From Streptomyces adelaidensis (GTDB lineage Bacteria; Actinomycetota; Actinomycetes; Streptomycetales; Streptomycetaceae), in NCBI RefSeq assembly GCF_016598475.1, contig NZ_JAEMUX010000041.1, positions 1-64,000 of the forward strand: a DNA stretch of 64,000 nucleotides, in the 5' to 3' direction. Numbering within the stretch: the stretch's first letter is position 1; each line of letters begins with the position of its first letter. The position numbers were made by a program, and so were the translations under genes. Below, in pieces: positions 19,642 to 28,600 of the stretch. The notes below the pieces were generated by a model. It saw nothing but the letters and a program-made list of their open reading frames with translations. It was not told the DNA's origin and did not search any database.

Positions 19642-22375
19642 GCCGCGCGTTCGTGTACCGGGTGGGCTCGGCGGTCGCCGGGTCCTCCGGCCACGGATGC
19701 TTGGGATACCGCCCCCGCAGCTCTGCCCGTACGGCCTTGTAGCCGTCCTTCCAGAAAGAGGCGAGATCGGCGGTGACGGCGGCGGGCCGCCCGGCGGGGG
19801 AGAGGAGATGCACCAGCACGGGCACGCCGGCGAGCACGGGCGACTCCTGCAGCCCGAACATCTCCTGCAGCTTCACCGCCAGCACCGGCTGCTCGGGTCG
19901 CGCGTAGTCCACCCGGATCCGGGACCCGCTCGGCACCTCGATCCGCTCGGGCGCGAACTCGTCGAGCCGTCCGGCGTCCCCGGACGCCCACGGCAACAAC
20001 CGGCCGAGAGCCTCCCCGGCATCGATCCGCCCGAGATCGGCCCGCCGCCGGGCCCGGCTCAACTCGGGCTCCAACCACTCGTCCACGCGCGCGTGGAGGG
20101 CGCTCTCGGAAACATCGGGCCACGGTTCACCGAGCCGCGCACGCACGAACGCCAGCCGCTCCCGCAACCGCTCCGCGTCCCGCGACCACCGCAACAGCCC
20201 CAGCCCGTCGACCCGCAGCCCTTCCAGCAACGCCTCCCGTACGAGCCCCGGCGCGGCCTTCTCGAGCGGCCGCACCGCCAATTCCACGGCCCCGAGACGC
20301 TCGACCCGCCGTGCTACGACGTCCCCGTCCCGCCAAGCGACCTCCTCGCCCCGGCTGTACAACGCCCCGGCCGCTTCCCGGGCCACCCCCTCGTCGACCG
20401 CGGCCGCCAGCCGCACCCGCGCATGGCCGGCCCCCACCGGCCGATCCGCCACAGCCACCGCGACCCACGACGCGCCCCGCAACCCCGACCCGTCCCCCAC
20501 CTCGGCCCGAGTCCCGGAAACCATCAGGTACGACCCCCCGTCCGCCCTGGCCACCCGCTCGGGAAACGCCAACGCGACCACCACCCCGACGGCTTGGTCG
20601 TCCCCGGCCGTGGGGGGAGCCCCGTCGCGCGAACCGCCGGCGGCAGCCGCCGAGGGCGCCTGAGCGTCGGCCTCGCGCCCGCTCCCTTGTCCATCGGCCC
20701 GGCGTGCGCCGCCGCGAGTGCCGTCCTGGCGTCCGCTTGCCCGGCTGTCGGTCAGGGGCCCGCTCCTCCGGTTGCCGGCCCCCTTCCCGTTCCCCGGAAC
20801 CTTGGCGCCCGGTTCGCCCGAGGAGGAGTCATCGATGGGGTCGGGGTGGGAGAGGAGCCGTGCCGGAGGCGACGGTGCCGAGGCGGCTCGCAGGCGCCGG
20901 GTCTCCTTGCGCCAGCGAGCGGCGTAGGCGTCACCCCCGCGCCGGGCGCCCCGCAGCGCGGCGGTGAGATCGTCGCCGTACTCCCGCGGGGGCTCCTCGC
21001 TCAGCAGGGCGACGACCTCCGCCGCGCGCTCGGGTCCCACCAGGGGTGCCGCGTCGAGAAGGGCGCGGGCGAGCCGGGGATGGAGGCCCAGCCGGGACAT
21101 GCGGACACCCCGCTGCGTGGCGTGCCCGGCGGAGTCGACCGCGCCGATGGCGGACAGGACGCCGCGGGCCGCCGCCATCGCCCCGCTCGGCGGCGGGTCG
21201 AGGAGGGCGAGCCCGGCTCCGTCGGGGTCACCCCAGCAGGCCGCCTGGAGGGCGAACGCCGTCAGGTCGGCCACTTTGATCTCCGGCGCCGGGAAACGCG
21301 ACAGGCGGGCGTCCTCGGCCTCCGCCCAGCACCGGTAGACCGCACCGGGGGCCTCGCGGCCGGCCCGCCCGGCCCGCTGCCGCCCGGCCGCCTGTGACGC
21401 CCGCACCGTCGTCAGCGCGCTCAGCCCGCGCGCGTGGTCGACGCGGGGCTCTCGGGCGAGCCCGGAATCGACGACCACGCGCACCCCGGGCACCGTCAGC
21501 GAGGACTCGGCCACCGAGGTCGCCAGGACCACCCGGCGCCGCTCCCCGCCGGTCAGCACCGCGTCCTGCACTGCCGTGGGCGCCCGCCCGTGCACCTGGA
21601 GCACGTCCACGTCACCGAGACCGCCCAGCTGCCCGGCCACGCGCGCGATCTCGCCCACACCCGGCAGGAAACAGAGGACGTCCCCCTGCCGCTCGGCCAG
21701 CGCCCGCCGCACCATCGACGCCACATGCGCCAGCAACGCCGGATCCACCCGCATCCCGTGCGGCGGACGTACCGGACGGGCCGGCGGCGCCCACACCACC
21801 TCGACCGGATGCGCCACCGCCTGCGCCGCGACCACCGGCGCCCCGCCCAGCAGCCGCGCCCAGCCCTCCGCGTCCGTCGTCGCCGACGCCGCCACCAGCC
21901 GCAGCTCGGGCCGCAGCGCCTCGCGCACGTCCAGCAGGAACGCCGCCACCGTGTCCGCGTCCAGATGCCGCTCATGACACTCGTCGAGGATGACGACGTC
22001 GACGCCCGGCAGCTCCTGGTCCCGCTGCAACCGTTGCAGCAGTACACCGGTCGTGACGACCTCCACACGCGCGCGTGGACCGACGACCCGTTCACCGCGC
22101 ACGGTGTAACCGACGCGCCCGCCGACCTGCTCGCCCAGCAGCCACGCCATCCGCCGGGCCGCCGCCCGCGCCGCGATCCGCCGCGGCTCGGCGACGACCA
22201 CCCGCCGTACCGGCCCGCCGTCCAGCAGACCCGCCAGAGCCAGCGGCACCAGCGTCGTCTTGCCGGTGCCGGGCGGCGCGACGAGGACGGCGGCGCCGTG
22301 CCCCTCCAGGGCGTCGGTCAGACCGGAAAGGGCAGCGCGCACGGGCAGCGCGTCCAAGGCGTCGTAACGGATCAC
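19631..22375 (-). CDS. hrpB: ATP-dependent helicase HrpB
   Basis: The predicted product is a 914-residue DEAH-box superfamily 2 helicase. Motif I is PPGTGKTTLVPLAL (about residue 33), motif II DECHE, motif III SAT and motif VI QRAGRAGR, followed by the HA2-like helical region and the HrpB C-terminal domain. A low-complexity Gly/Ser/Arg insertion of about 90 residues lies in the middle (about 525-615), outside the motor. The start is uncertain: the GTG at 22375 gives the family-like MIRYDALDALPVR, and an ATG at 22405 is also in frame. The gene body contains GC-alternating palindromes (for example at 20085-20098). Confidence 0.93.
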   Translation of the reverse strand: MIRYDALDALPVRAALSGLTDALEGHGAAVLVAPPGTGKTTLVPLALAGLLDGGPVRRVVVAEPRRIAARAAARRMAWLLGEQVGGRVGYTVRGERVVGPRARVEVVTTGVLLQRLQRDQELPGVDVVILDECHERHLDADTVAAFLLDVREALRPELRLVAASATTDAEGWARLLGGAPVVAAQAVAHPVEVVWAPPARPVRPPHGMRVDPALLAHVASMVRRALAERQGDVLCFLPGVGEIARVAGQLGGLGDVDVLQVHGRAPTAVQDAVLTGGERRRVVLATSVAESSLTVPGVRVVVDSGLAREPRVDHARGLSALTTVRASQAAGRQRAGRAGREAPGAVYRCWAEAEDARLSRFPAPEIKVADLTAFALQAACWGDPDGAGLALLDPPPSGAMAAARGVLSAIGAVDSAGHATQRGVRMSRLGLHPRLARALLDAAPLVGPERAAEVVALLSEEPPREYGDDLTAALRGARRGGDAYAARWRKETRRLRAASAPSPPARLLSHPDPIDDSSSGEPGAKVPGNGKGAGNRRSGPLTDSRASGRQDGTRGGARRADGQGSGREADAQAPSAAAAGGSRDGAPPTAGDDQAVGVVVALAFPERVARADGGSYLMVSGTRAEVGDGSGLRGASWVAVAVADRPVGAGHARVRLAAAVDEGVAREAAGALYSRGEEVAWRDGDVVARRVERLGAVELAVRPLEKAAPGLVREALLEGLRVDGLGLLRWSRDAERLRERLAFVRARLGEPWPDVSESALHARVDEWLEPELSRARRRADLGRIDAGEALGRLLPWASGDAGRLDEFAPERIEVPSGSRIRVDYARPEQPVLAVKLQEMFGLQESPVLAGVPVLVHLLSPAGRPAAVTADLASFWKDGYKAVRAELRGRYPKHPWPEDPATAEPTRYTNARLRR

Positions 22376-22409
22376 GCCCCTAGTGTCGTACGCCCCTCGG
22401 AACACCCTC

Positions 22410-22449
22410 CACGCGCGCGTGCGCAGCTATACGCGTACACGCGCGCGTG
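22410..22449. repeat. Two copies of the 12-bp palindrome CACGCGCGCGTG upstream of hrpB
   Basis: Copies lie at 22410-22421 and 22438-22449, separated by 16 bp that include ACGCGT. A longer relative (CCACGCGCGCGTGG) occurs inside hrpB at 20085-20098. Alternating purine-pyrimidine runs like these can adopt Z-form DNA or bind a regulator; neither is shown. Confidence 0.7.
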
Positions 22450-22503
22450 CCTCTCTGTCTCTTGCCCTCTATCCCTTGATCTCTTGTCTGTCTCCCGCAG
22501 GCC

Positions 22504-23262
22504 TCAGTCCCGCGCGCACACGAAGATCGCCGTCCCCGGGATCAGGCTTCCGCGCAGCGGTGACCAGCCGCCCCACTCGGAGGTGTTCCAGACGGGCCAC
22601 TCCGGCTCGACCAGGTCGACCAGCCGGAAACCGGCCGCGACGACGTCCCGGACGCGGTCGCCGATCGTGCGGTGGTGCTCCACGTAGATCGCGCGGCCCT
22701 CGTCGTCCTGCTCGACGTACGGCGTGCGGTCGAAGTACGAGCCGGACACGGACAGGCCCTCCGGGCCGGGCTCGTCGGGGAACGCCCAGCGGATCGGATG
22801 GGTCGCCGAGAAGACGAAACGGCCACCGGGGCGCAGCACACGGCGCACCTCGCGCAGCACCTGGACCGGGTCGGCGACGAAGGGCAGCGCCCCGTACGCC
22901 GAGCACGCCAGGTCGAAGGAGGCGTCCGCGAAAGGCAGCTCGCCGGCGTCGGCACACACCAGCGGGAACGATCCGCCGATGCGCAGAGCGTGCTGGAGCT
23001 GGCGGTGGGAGAGGTCCAGGGCGACCGGACGGGCACCCTGGGCGGCCAGCCAGCGCGAGCACTGCGCGGCGCCGGCGCCGATCTCCAGGACATGCTTGCC
23101 CTTCAGCTCCTCGGGCGGCCCCAGCAGCTCCGCCTCGATCTCGTCGAGCCCTTCCGGGCCCCACACGAAGCGGTCATCCCCCAGGAACGTGCCGTGCTCG
23201 ATCTGGTACTCGTCCGCGTTGCGGTCCCACCAGCCCCGGTTGGCCCGGGAACTCTCCGTCAC
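22504..23262 (-). CDS. Class I SAM-dependent methyltransferase
   Basis: This 252-residue Rossmann-fold methyltransferase has motif I VLEIGAGAAQCSRWLA (about residue 60), the acidic end of strand 2 (VALDLSH), motif II LACSAYGALPF and post-II VRRVLRPGGRFVFSATHP. The N-terminus (WWDRNADEYQIEHGTFLG) and the segment SGSYFDRTPYVE match the UbiE-like branch common in Streptomyces. The substrate cannot be told. The GTG start has a weak GAGG upstream. The gene diverges from rpsA. Confidence 0.87.
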   Translation of the reverse strand: MTESSRANRGWWDRNADEYQIEHGTFLGDDRFVWGPEGLDEIEAELLGPPEELKGKHVLEIGAGAAQCSRWLAAQGARPVALDLSHRQLQHALRIGGSFPLVCADAGELPFADASFDLACSAYGALPFVADPVQVLREVRRVLRPGGRFVFSATHPIRWAFPDEPGPEGLSVSGSYFDRTPYVEQDDEGRAIYVEHHRTIGDRVRDVVAAGFRLVDLVEPEWPVWNTSEWGGWSPLRGSLIPGTAIFVCARD

Positions 23263-23519
23263 ACCGGCCTCGCGCCGGGTGGCCTCCGGCTCGGCGGCAT
23301 CGGGGGAAGCGGGGGTCCCGGAGGCCCCGGGGACCTCTTCGGCTTCGTGGACATCGGGCTCTTGGATGATCGGCTCCCTCGTCGTACTCTTCCGTCACCC
23401 GCGTGGCGCGACCCGCTCCGGGGGCGTCACGAAAGAGGTGTCTCAGGCCTGCGTGGCCTCATGGGACAGGTTTTGTGCCGGGTATGCGGCGTTCCGCCCC
23501 GGGTGTGCGCCTTCGCGCA

Positions 23520-23548
23520 TTGACCCTGCCTGGCTGCCCCCGTATGCT
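23520..23548 (+). promoter_or_regulatory. Housekeeping-type promoter of rpsA
   Basis: TTGACC (23520-23525) and TATGCT (23543-23548) are separated by 17 bp, close to the vegetative consensus. Transcription would start near 23555, leaving an rpsA leader of about 190 nt. Confidence 0.75.
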
Positions 23549-23628
23549 ACAAGTTGCGCTGCGGGCCTGCGCACCTCAGACCTAGCAGGCTGCGCTCGCA
23601 TCTGTTGTATGTCCCCTCGGTTTTCGAG

Positions 23629-23656
23629 GCGCCACCGGAATTTTCCGGTGTGGCGC
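23629..23656 (+). promoter_or_regulatory. Hairpin in the rpsA leader
   Basis: GCGCCACCGGAA pairs with TTCCGGTGTGGCGC across a 2-base gap with a 2-base bulge. It lies between the promoter and the rpsA start and overlaps a short ATG frame beginning at 23609. It is a candidate attenuator or S1-autoregulation site; the role is inferred only from position. Confidence 0.5.
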
Positions 23657-23747
23657 TTCCTTGGCTGTCCGGCTTCTTCAGAGCGACACGGGCTCCCGGC
23701 GTAGCAGTACCTACGACTTCAATGTCCGTACCGGAGCCCTTTCCCAC

Positions 23748-25253
23748 ATGACGAGCAGCACCGAGACCACCGCCACCACCCCGCAGGTTGCGGTCAACGA
23801 CATCGGTGACGAGGAAGCATTCCTCGCCGCTATCGACGAGACGATCAAGTACTTCAACGATGGCGACATCGTCGACGGCGTCATCGTCAAGGTTGACCGG
23901 GACGAGGTTCTCCTCGACATCGGTTACAAGACTGAAGGTGTCATCCCGAGCCGCGAGCTCTCGATCAAGCACGACGTCGACCCGAACGAGGTCGTCAAGG
24001 TCGGCGACGAGATCGAAGCCCTTGTTCTCCAGAAGGAGGACAAGGAAGGCCGCCTGATCCTCTCGAAGAAGCGCGCCCAGTACGAGCGCGCCTGGGGCAC
24101 CATCGAGAAGATCAAGGAAGAGGACGGCATCGTCACCGGTACCGTCATCGAGGTCGTCAAGGGTGGACTCATCCTCGACATCGGCCTCCGTGGCTTCCTG
24201 CCGGCTTCCCTCGTCGAGATGCGCCGTGTCCGCGACCTCCAGCCCTACGTGGGCAAGGAGCTCGAGGCCAAGATCATCGAGCTGGACAAGAACCGCAACA
24301 ACGTGGTCCTGTCCCGCCGTGCCTGGCTGGAGCAGACCCAGAGCGAGGTCCGTCAGACCTTCCTCACGACCCTGCAGAAGGGCCAGGTCCGCTCCGGCGT
24401 CGTCTCCTCGATCGTCAACTTCGGTGCGTTCGTGGACCTTGGTGGCGTCGACGGTCTCGTCCACGTCTCCGAGCTGTCCTGGAAGCACATCGACCACCCG
24501 TCCGAGGTTGTCGAGGTCGGCCAGGAAGTCACCGTCGAGGTTCTCGACGTCGACATGGACCGTGAGCGTGTCTCCCTGTCGCTGAAGGCGACGCAGGAAG
24601 ACCCGTGGCAGCAGTTCGCCCGGACCCACCAGATCGGTCAGGTCGTCCCGGGTAAGGTCACGAAGCTCGTCCCGTTCGGTGCGTTCGTCCGCGTGGACGA
24701 GGGCATCGAGGGTCTGGTCCACATCTCCGAGCTGGCCGAGCGCCACGTGGAGATCCCGGAGCAGGTCGTCCAGGTCAACGACGAGATCTTCGTCAAGGTC
24801 ATCGACATCGACCTCGAGCGCCGCCGCATCAGCCTCTCGCTGAAGCAGGCCAACGAGTCCTTCGGTGCCGACCCGGCCTCGGTCGAGTTCGACCCGACGC
24901 TGTACGGCATGGCCGCGTCGTACGACGACCAGGGCAACTACATCTACCCCGAGGGCTTCGACCCCGAGACCAACGACTGGCTCGAGGGTTACGAGTCCCA
25001 GCGTGAGGTGTGGGAGAACCAGTACGCCGAGGCGCAGACGCGCTTCGAGCAGCACCAGGCTCAGGTCATCAAGTCCCGCGAGGCCGACGCCGCTGCCGCG
25101 GCCGAGGGCGGCGACACCGCGGGTGCGGCTCCGGCCGCCTCCGGTGGCGGCGGTGGTTCGTACTCCTCCGAGGGTGCTGACACCTCCGGTGCGCTCGCTT
25201 CGGACGAGGCGCTCGCCGCGCTCCGCGAGAAGCTCGCCGGCGGCCAGAGCTGA
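23748..25253 (+). CDS. rpsA: 30S ribosomal protein S1
   Basis: The 501-residue mRNA-binding ribosomal protein has four S1 OB-fold repeats, beginning near residues 38 (GDIVDGVIVKVDRDEVLLDIG), 122, 208 (GQVRSGVVSSIVNFGAFVDL) and 295 (GQVVPGKVTKLVPFGAFVRV). This is the actinobacterial arrangement, shorter than the six-repeat E. coli S1. The C-terminal tail is acidic and then Gly/Ala/Ser-rich. The ATG at 23748 begins the family N-terminus MTSSTETTATTPQVAVNDIG. Codon choice is strongly biased, as expected for high expression. A perfect terminator follows. Confidence 0.98.
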   Translation: MTSSTETTATTPQVAVNDIGDEEAFLAAIDETIKYFNDGDIVDGVIVKVDRDEVLLDIGYKTEGVIPSRELSIKHDVDPNEVVKVGDEIEALVLQKEDKEGRLILSKKRAQYERAWGTIEKIKEEDGIVTGTVIEVVKGGLILDIGLRGFLPASLVEMRRVRDLQPYVGKELEAKIIELDKNRNNVVLSRRAWLEQTQSEVRQTFLTTLQKGQVRSGVVSSIVNFGAFVDLGGVDGLVHVSELSWKHIDHPSEVVEVGQEVTVEVLDVDMDRERVSLSLKATQEDPWQQFARTHQIGQVVPGKVTKLVPFGAFVRVDEGIEGLVHISELAERHVEIPEQVVQVNDEIFVKVIDIDLERRRISLSLKQANESFGADPASVEFDPTLYGMAASYDDQGNYIYPEGFDPETNDWLEGYESQREVWENQYAEAQTRFEQHQAQVIKSREADAAAAAEGGDTAGAAPAASGGGGGSYSSEGADTSGALASDEALAALREKLAGGQS

Positions 25254-25279
25254 ACGCTCACCGCTGAGAGTTAGCCGAT

Positions 25280-25324
25280 AACACTTCGGGCCCGCATCCT
25301 TCGTGGATGCGGGCCCGAAGTGTT
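25280..25324 (+). terminator. rpsA terminator
   Basis: Perfect 20-bp inverted repeat (AACACTTCGGGCCCGCATCC and its complement) around a 5-base TTCGT loop, 27 bp after the rpsA stop. Confidence 0.9.
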
Positions 25325-25330
25325 GCCACC

Positions 25331-25390
25331 GGTGTGGACCGGCGTGGACCGGCGTGGACCGGCGCGGACCGGCGTGGACCGGCGTGGACC
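25331..25390. repeat. 10-bp tandem repeat, six copies
   Basis: Six consecutive units of GGCGTGGACC (first copy GGTGTGGACC, fourth GGCGCGGACC) directly after the rpsA terminator. It is non-coding by any credible frame. Confidence 0.9.
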
Positions 25391-26053
25391 GGCGAGGGGC
25401 GCGGTAGCGGGGAAAGGGCGGGCGAAGGTACAGCCCGCTGCCCGTGCGCGCCGCCAGAAACCTGTGCGATACGCAGGCGGCTGGCGGATCGTCACCTGGC
25501 GCTGACAGGCTCTTCCGGTCATCCATGACGGGAAGGGGAGCCGAGCACATGGCACGGACACCGGCGTGGTCGCGCGGCGGGCAGACGATGTCCGCGACCA
25601 CGGGCGCCCTCGAACTCGCCCCGACCACGCAGGCCGCCCAGCGCACACGCGGCATGCCCGACCTGACGGCCAGGTGCGAGCTGGGCGAGGCGGGCAACGA
25701 CAGGGCGGGCCGGTCTTCCGCAACTCGGCATTCGCGTAGCGGTGTTCATCGAGGTCGACGCCGACGCGTACCTCTTCAACGGCGTCGACCGGCATGACGA
25801 AGGCGATGAGGTGCCGGACCGCGAAGGCCGATGTCCCCGGCTCCGTCTCGGAGTTGCTCGTCGAGGTTCGGTGCCACGGCGGACGGCGTCCATCCACCGG
25901 GCGCGTCCACTTCGCCGGTCTGGCCCAGCCGCACCGTCACCTGGCGGCAGGGGGCGCTGAAGTCCGCGCGGATCCGTCGAAGGGAACGGTCCCCGGGAAT
26001 GCCCGGACCCCCTGCCACGTTGTGGACTATGGACATGAGGAGGAGCGGTCACA
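25391..26053. other. 663-bp region without a firm gene; possible gene remnants
   Basis: Two weak signals are present. A plus-strand frame starts at the ATG at 25549 behind GGAAGGGGAG and runs 82 codons (MARTPAWSRGGQ...), ending in an Arg-rich stretch. On the minus strand, protein-like pieces lie in different frames (LRRIRADFSAPCRQVTVRLG near 25980, then FAVRHLIAFVMPVDAVEEV near 25800), as if frameshifts had broken one gene. Neither matches a family I know. The region also contains the ribosome site of the PAC2 gene. Confidence 0.35.
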
Positions 26054-26992
26054 GTGCTTGATCCGCAGGGTTTGTACGCATGGGAGCCGAAGGGCCTGGC
26101 AGTCGTCGACGTGGCGCTCGCCCAGGAGTCGGCGGGACTTGTCATGCTCTACCACTTCGACGGATACATCGACGCGGGTGAGACCGGCGACCAGATCGTC
26201 GACCGGCTCCTCGGCTCGCTGCCCCACCAGGTCGTGGCCCGCTTCGATCACGACCGGCTCGTGGACTACCGGGCGCGCCGCCCGCTGCTGACGTTCAAGC
26301 GCGATCGCTGGACGGACTACGAGGAGCCGACGCTGGACGTACGGCTCGTCCAGGACGCCACGGGAGCGCCCTTCCTCCTGCTGTCGGGCCCCGAGCCGGA
26401 CGTGGAGTGGGAGCGCTTCGCGGCCGCCGTCCAGCAGATCGTGGAACGGCTCGGCGTCCGCCTCTCGGTGAACTTCCACGGCATCCCCATGGGCGTGCCG
26501 CACACCCGCCCGGTCGGCCTCACCCCGCACGGCAGCCGGTCCGACCTGGTCCCCGGCCACCGCAGCCCCTTCGAGGAGGCGCAGGTGCCCGGCAGCGCCG
26601 AGTCCCTCGTGGAGTACCGCCTCATGGAGGCCGGGCACGACGTCCTGGGCGTCGCCGCGCACGTCCCGCACTACATCGCCCGCTCGCCCTACCCGGACGC
26701 CGCCCTGACCGTGCTGGAGGCCGTCACGGCTGCCACCGGTCTGGTCCTGCCCTCCGTCGCGCACGCCCTCCGTACGGAGGCGCACCGTACGCAGACGGAG
26801 ATCGACCGGCAGATCCGGGAGGGCGACGAGGAGCTCGTCGCCCTCGTCCAGGGCCTTGAGCACCAGTACGACGCCGCCGCGGGTGCCGAGACGCGGGGCA
26901 ACATGCTCGCCGAACCCGTCGAGATCCCGTCCGCGGACGAGATCGGGCGCGAGTTCGAGAAGTTCCTGGCGGAGCGGGAGGGCGAGGGCTGA
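26054..26992 (+). CDS. PAC2 family protein
   Basis: The predicted 312-residue protein resembles the proteasome-assembly-chaperone-2 family found next to proteasome or core genes in actinobacteria. Features include the N-terminal GLVMLYHFDGYIDAG, the nucleoside-phosphorylase-like core LLLSGPEPDVEWERFA and GVRLSVNFHGIPMGVPHTRP, and a C-terminal helical region ending in IGREFEKFLAER. The GTG start sits behind GGAGGAGC. A true proteasome role in Streptomyces is not established. A strong terminator follows. Confidence 0.85.
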   Translation: MLDPQGLYAWEPKGLAVVDVALAQESAGLVMLYHFDGYIDAGETGDQIVDRLLGSLPHQVVARFDHDRLVDYRARRPLLTFKRDRWTDYEEPTLDVRLVQDATGAPFLLLSGPEPDVEWERFAAAVQQIVERLGVRLSVNFHGIPMGVPHTRPVGLTPHGSRSDLVPGHRSPFEEAQVPGSAESLVEYRLMEAGHDVLGVAAHVPHYIARSPYPDAALTVLEAVTAATGLVLPSVAHALRTEAHRTQTEIDRQIREGDEELVALVQGLEHQYDAAAGAETRGNMLAEPVEIPSADEIGREFEKFLAEREGEG

Positions 26993-27012
26993 GCCCCTCG
27001 GACTCCTCGTCC

Positions 27013-27058
27013 ACACAGCTGTGGGAGGCCCTGGCATCAGGGCCTCCCACAGCTGTGT
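27013..27058 (+). terminator. Terminator after the PAC2 gene
   Basis: Perfect 21-bp inverted repeat (27013-27033 and 27038-27058, arm ACACAGCTGTGGGAGGCCCT plus G) with loop GCAT. It ends 26 bp before coaE. Confidence 0.9.
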
Positions 27059-27071
27059 CAGTGGCAGGCCC

Positions 27072-27077
27072 TAAGCT
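27072..27077 (+). promoter_or_regulatory. -10 element TAAGCT; coaE probably leaderless
   Basis: TAAGCT ends 7 bases before the coaE ATG, and no ribosome-binding site lies between. This spacing places the transcription start at or next to the A of ATG. No good -35 was seen because the terminator hairpin occupies that space. Confidence 0.5.
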
Positions 27078-27084
27078 GCCGGGC

Positions 27085-27714
27085 ATGCTGAAGGTTGGTT
27101 TGACCGGCGGTATCGGCGCCGGAAAGAGCGAGGTGTCGCGGCTGCTCGTGGAGTGCGGGGCCGTGCTGATCGACGCGGACCGGATCGCGCGCGAGGTGGT
27201 CGCCCCCGGCACCCCCGGGCTCGCCGCGGTCGTCGAGGCCTTCGGCGCGGACGTCCTCGCGCCGGACGGCGGACTGGACCGCCCCAAGCTGGGCTCCATC
27301 GTCTTCGCGGACCCGGCGAAGCTCGCCGCGCTGAACGCGATCGTGCACCCCCTGGTCGGTGCCCGCTCCAGAGAGCTGGAGGACACCGCCGCCGAGGACG
27401 CCGTCGTCGTCCATGACGTCCCCCTGCTCACCGAGAACGGCCTCGCCCCGCTCTACGACCTCGTGGTCGTCGTGGACGCGGCCCCCGAGACGCAGCTCGA
27501 CCGGCTCGTCCGCCTGCGCGGCATGACGGCGGAGGACGCACGCGCGCGCATGGCCGCCCAGGCGACCCGCGAGAAGCGCCTGGAGATCGCGGACATCGTC
27601 ATCGACAACGACGTGCCCCTGGAAGACCTCCGCCGGCGTGTGCGGGACGTCTGGGCGGATCTCACTCGCAGGGCACACCCGTCCCGGGAGGGGTCCGAAC
27701 ACGCACAGGAATAG
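27085..27714 (+). CDS. coaE: Dephospho-CoA kinase
   Basis: The 209-residue enzyme catalyses the last step of coenzyme A synthesis: ATP-dependent phosphorylation of the 3'-hydroxyl of dephospho-CoA. It has P-loop GLTGGIGAGKSEVSRLL (about residues 6-22), DADRIAREVV (lid/substrate), HPLVGARS, and VVVVDAAPETQLDRLV. The length is normal for bacterial CoaE without the DUF fusion seen in mycobacteria. The ATG at 27085 is chosen over a GTG at 27055 inside the preceding terminator. The TPR gene follows 49 bp downstream. Confidence 0.96.
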   Translation: MLKVGLTGGIGAGKSEVSRLLVECGAVLIDADRIAREVVAPGTPGLAAVVEAFGADVLAPDGGLDRPKLGSIVFADPAKLAALNAIVHPLVGARSRELEDTAAEDAVVVHDVPLLTENGLAPLYDLVVVVDAAPETQLDRLVRLRGMTAEDARARMAAQATREKRLEIADIVIDNDVPLEDLRRRVRDVWADLTRRAHPSREGSEHAQE

Positions 27715-27763
27715 CGGCCTCGCGACGGGCGTTGAACCGTCGCAGCAAGGGAAGGACTCAGCC

Positions 27764-28144
27764 GTGCCCGACATCAGCGGTTCCACCGGACGTACGCCGG
27801 AGACGCACGTCATCGACTTTCGCGCCGCCGAGCAACTGCTCGACGCGAAGGATCCGCGGGGCGCGGTGAAGCTGCTCGACAGCGTCATAGCCGAGCACCC
27901 GGAGAACACCGCGGCCCGGCTGCTGCGCGCCCGCGCCTTCTTCGCGGCGGCCCAACTGCGGCCCGCCGAGCTGGAGTTCACCATCGTCCTGGAGCGCGAG
28001 CCGGACAACGCGTTCGCGCACTTCGCCCTCGCCCGGACCTATGAGCGCCAGGCCCGACCCGATCAGGCCAAACGCCACTTCCGCCTCGCCGCGGCCCTCG
28101 ACCCGAACCCGCAGTACCTGGAAGCGGCCCGGTTCGACGCCTGA
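27764..28144 (+). CDS. Tetratricopeptide repeat protein
   Basis: The 126-residue protein has about three TPR units between residues 22 and 120 (AEQLLDAKDPRGAVKLLDSV, NTAARLLRARAFFAAAQLRP, AFAHFALARTYERQARPDQA). TPRs mediate protein contacts. GGAAGGA precedes the GTG start at 27764; the longer frame from 27638 overlaps coaE and is unlikely. Probably co-transcribed with coaE. Confidence 0.85.
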   Translation: MPDISGSTGRTPETHVIDFRAAEQLLDAKDPRGAVKLLDSVIAEHPENTAARLLRARAFFAAAQLRPAELEFTIVLEREPDNAFAHFALARTYERQARPDQAKRHFRLAAALDPNPQYLEAARFDA

Positions 28145-28166
28145 GGGCTCCGGGGGCTTCCGGCTC

Positions 28167-28433
28167 CTACGGGTGGCGGTGCCCCGGCGGCGGGTACGGC
28201 GGGATGTCCCGGCCCGGCTGGTAGTGCGGACCCTGGCGGATGTGGCGCAGGATCATCGTCAGGTCGACGGTGACGATCAGCCACAGGACGCCACACGCGA
28301 CGGCCCAGCCGGGGCGGTCGGCGAGGGCGAAGGCCGCCGTTCCGGCGATCGCCCAGATCAGACCCCATACGCTCAGCCAGAGCCGCATCCGCAGGGCACT
28401 GCGCGCTGTCGTCGGTTCACTGCCGGTACGCAT
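28167..28433 (-). CDS. Small two-helix membrane protein (DUF6343-like)
   Basis: The 88-residue product starts MRTGSEPTTARSALRMRLWL, has two transmembrane helices (about 18-36 and 42-60) and a His/Pro-rich cytoplasmic tail. It resembles the Streptomyces DUF6343 family from memory. The start is the ATG at 28433 with GAGGAG 11 bases upstream; an in-frame start at 28466 is possible. Function unknown. Confidence 0.7.
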   Translation of the reverse strand: MRTGSEPTTARSALRMRLWLSVWGLIWAIAGTAAFALADRPGWAVACGVLWLIVTVDLTMILRHIRQGPHYQPGRDIPPYPPPGHRHP

Positions 28434-28600
28434 CGCGATCGCTGCTCCTCGGCGGGCGGGAACCACTGCTTCGTATCGCCCCGTCTTGTTGATCCTGCTT
28501 GTTCTACTCGTGCCGTTTTTCCCACTTGCTCCACTCGTCCTACTCGTCCTATTCGGAAACGTACTCTTCGGTTCGTGCGTTCTCCAGGAGACGGTGTCGT

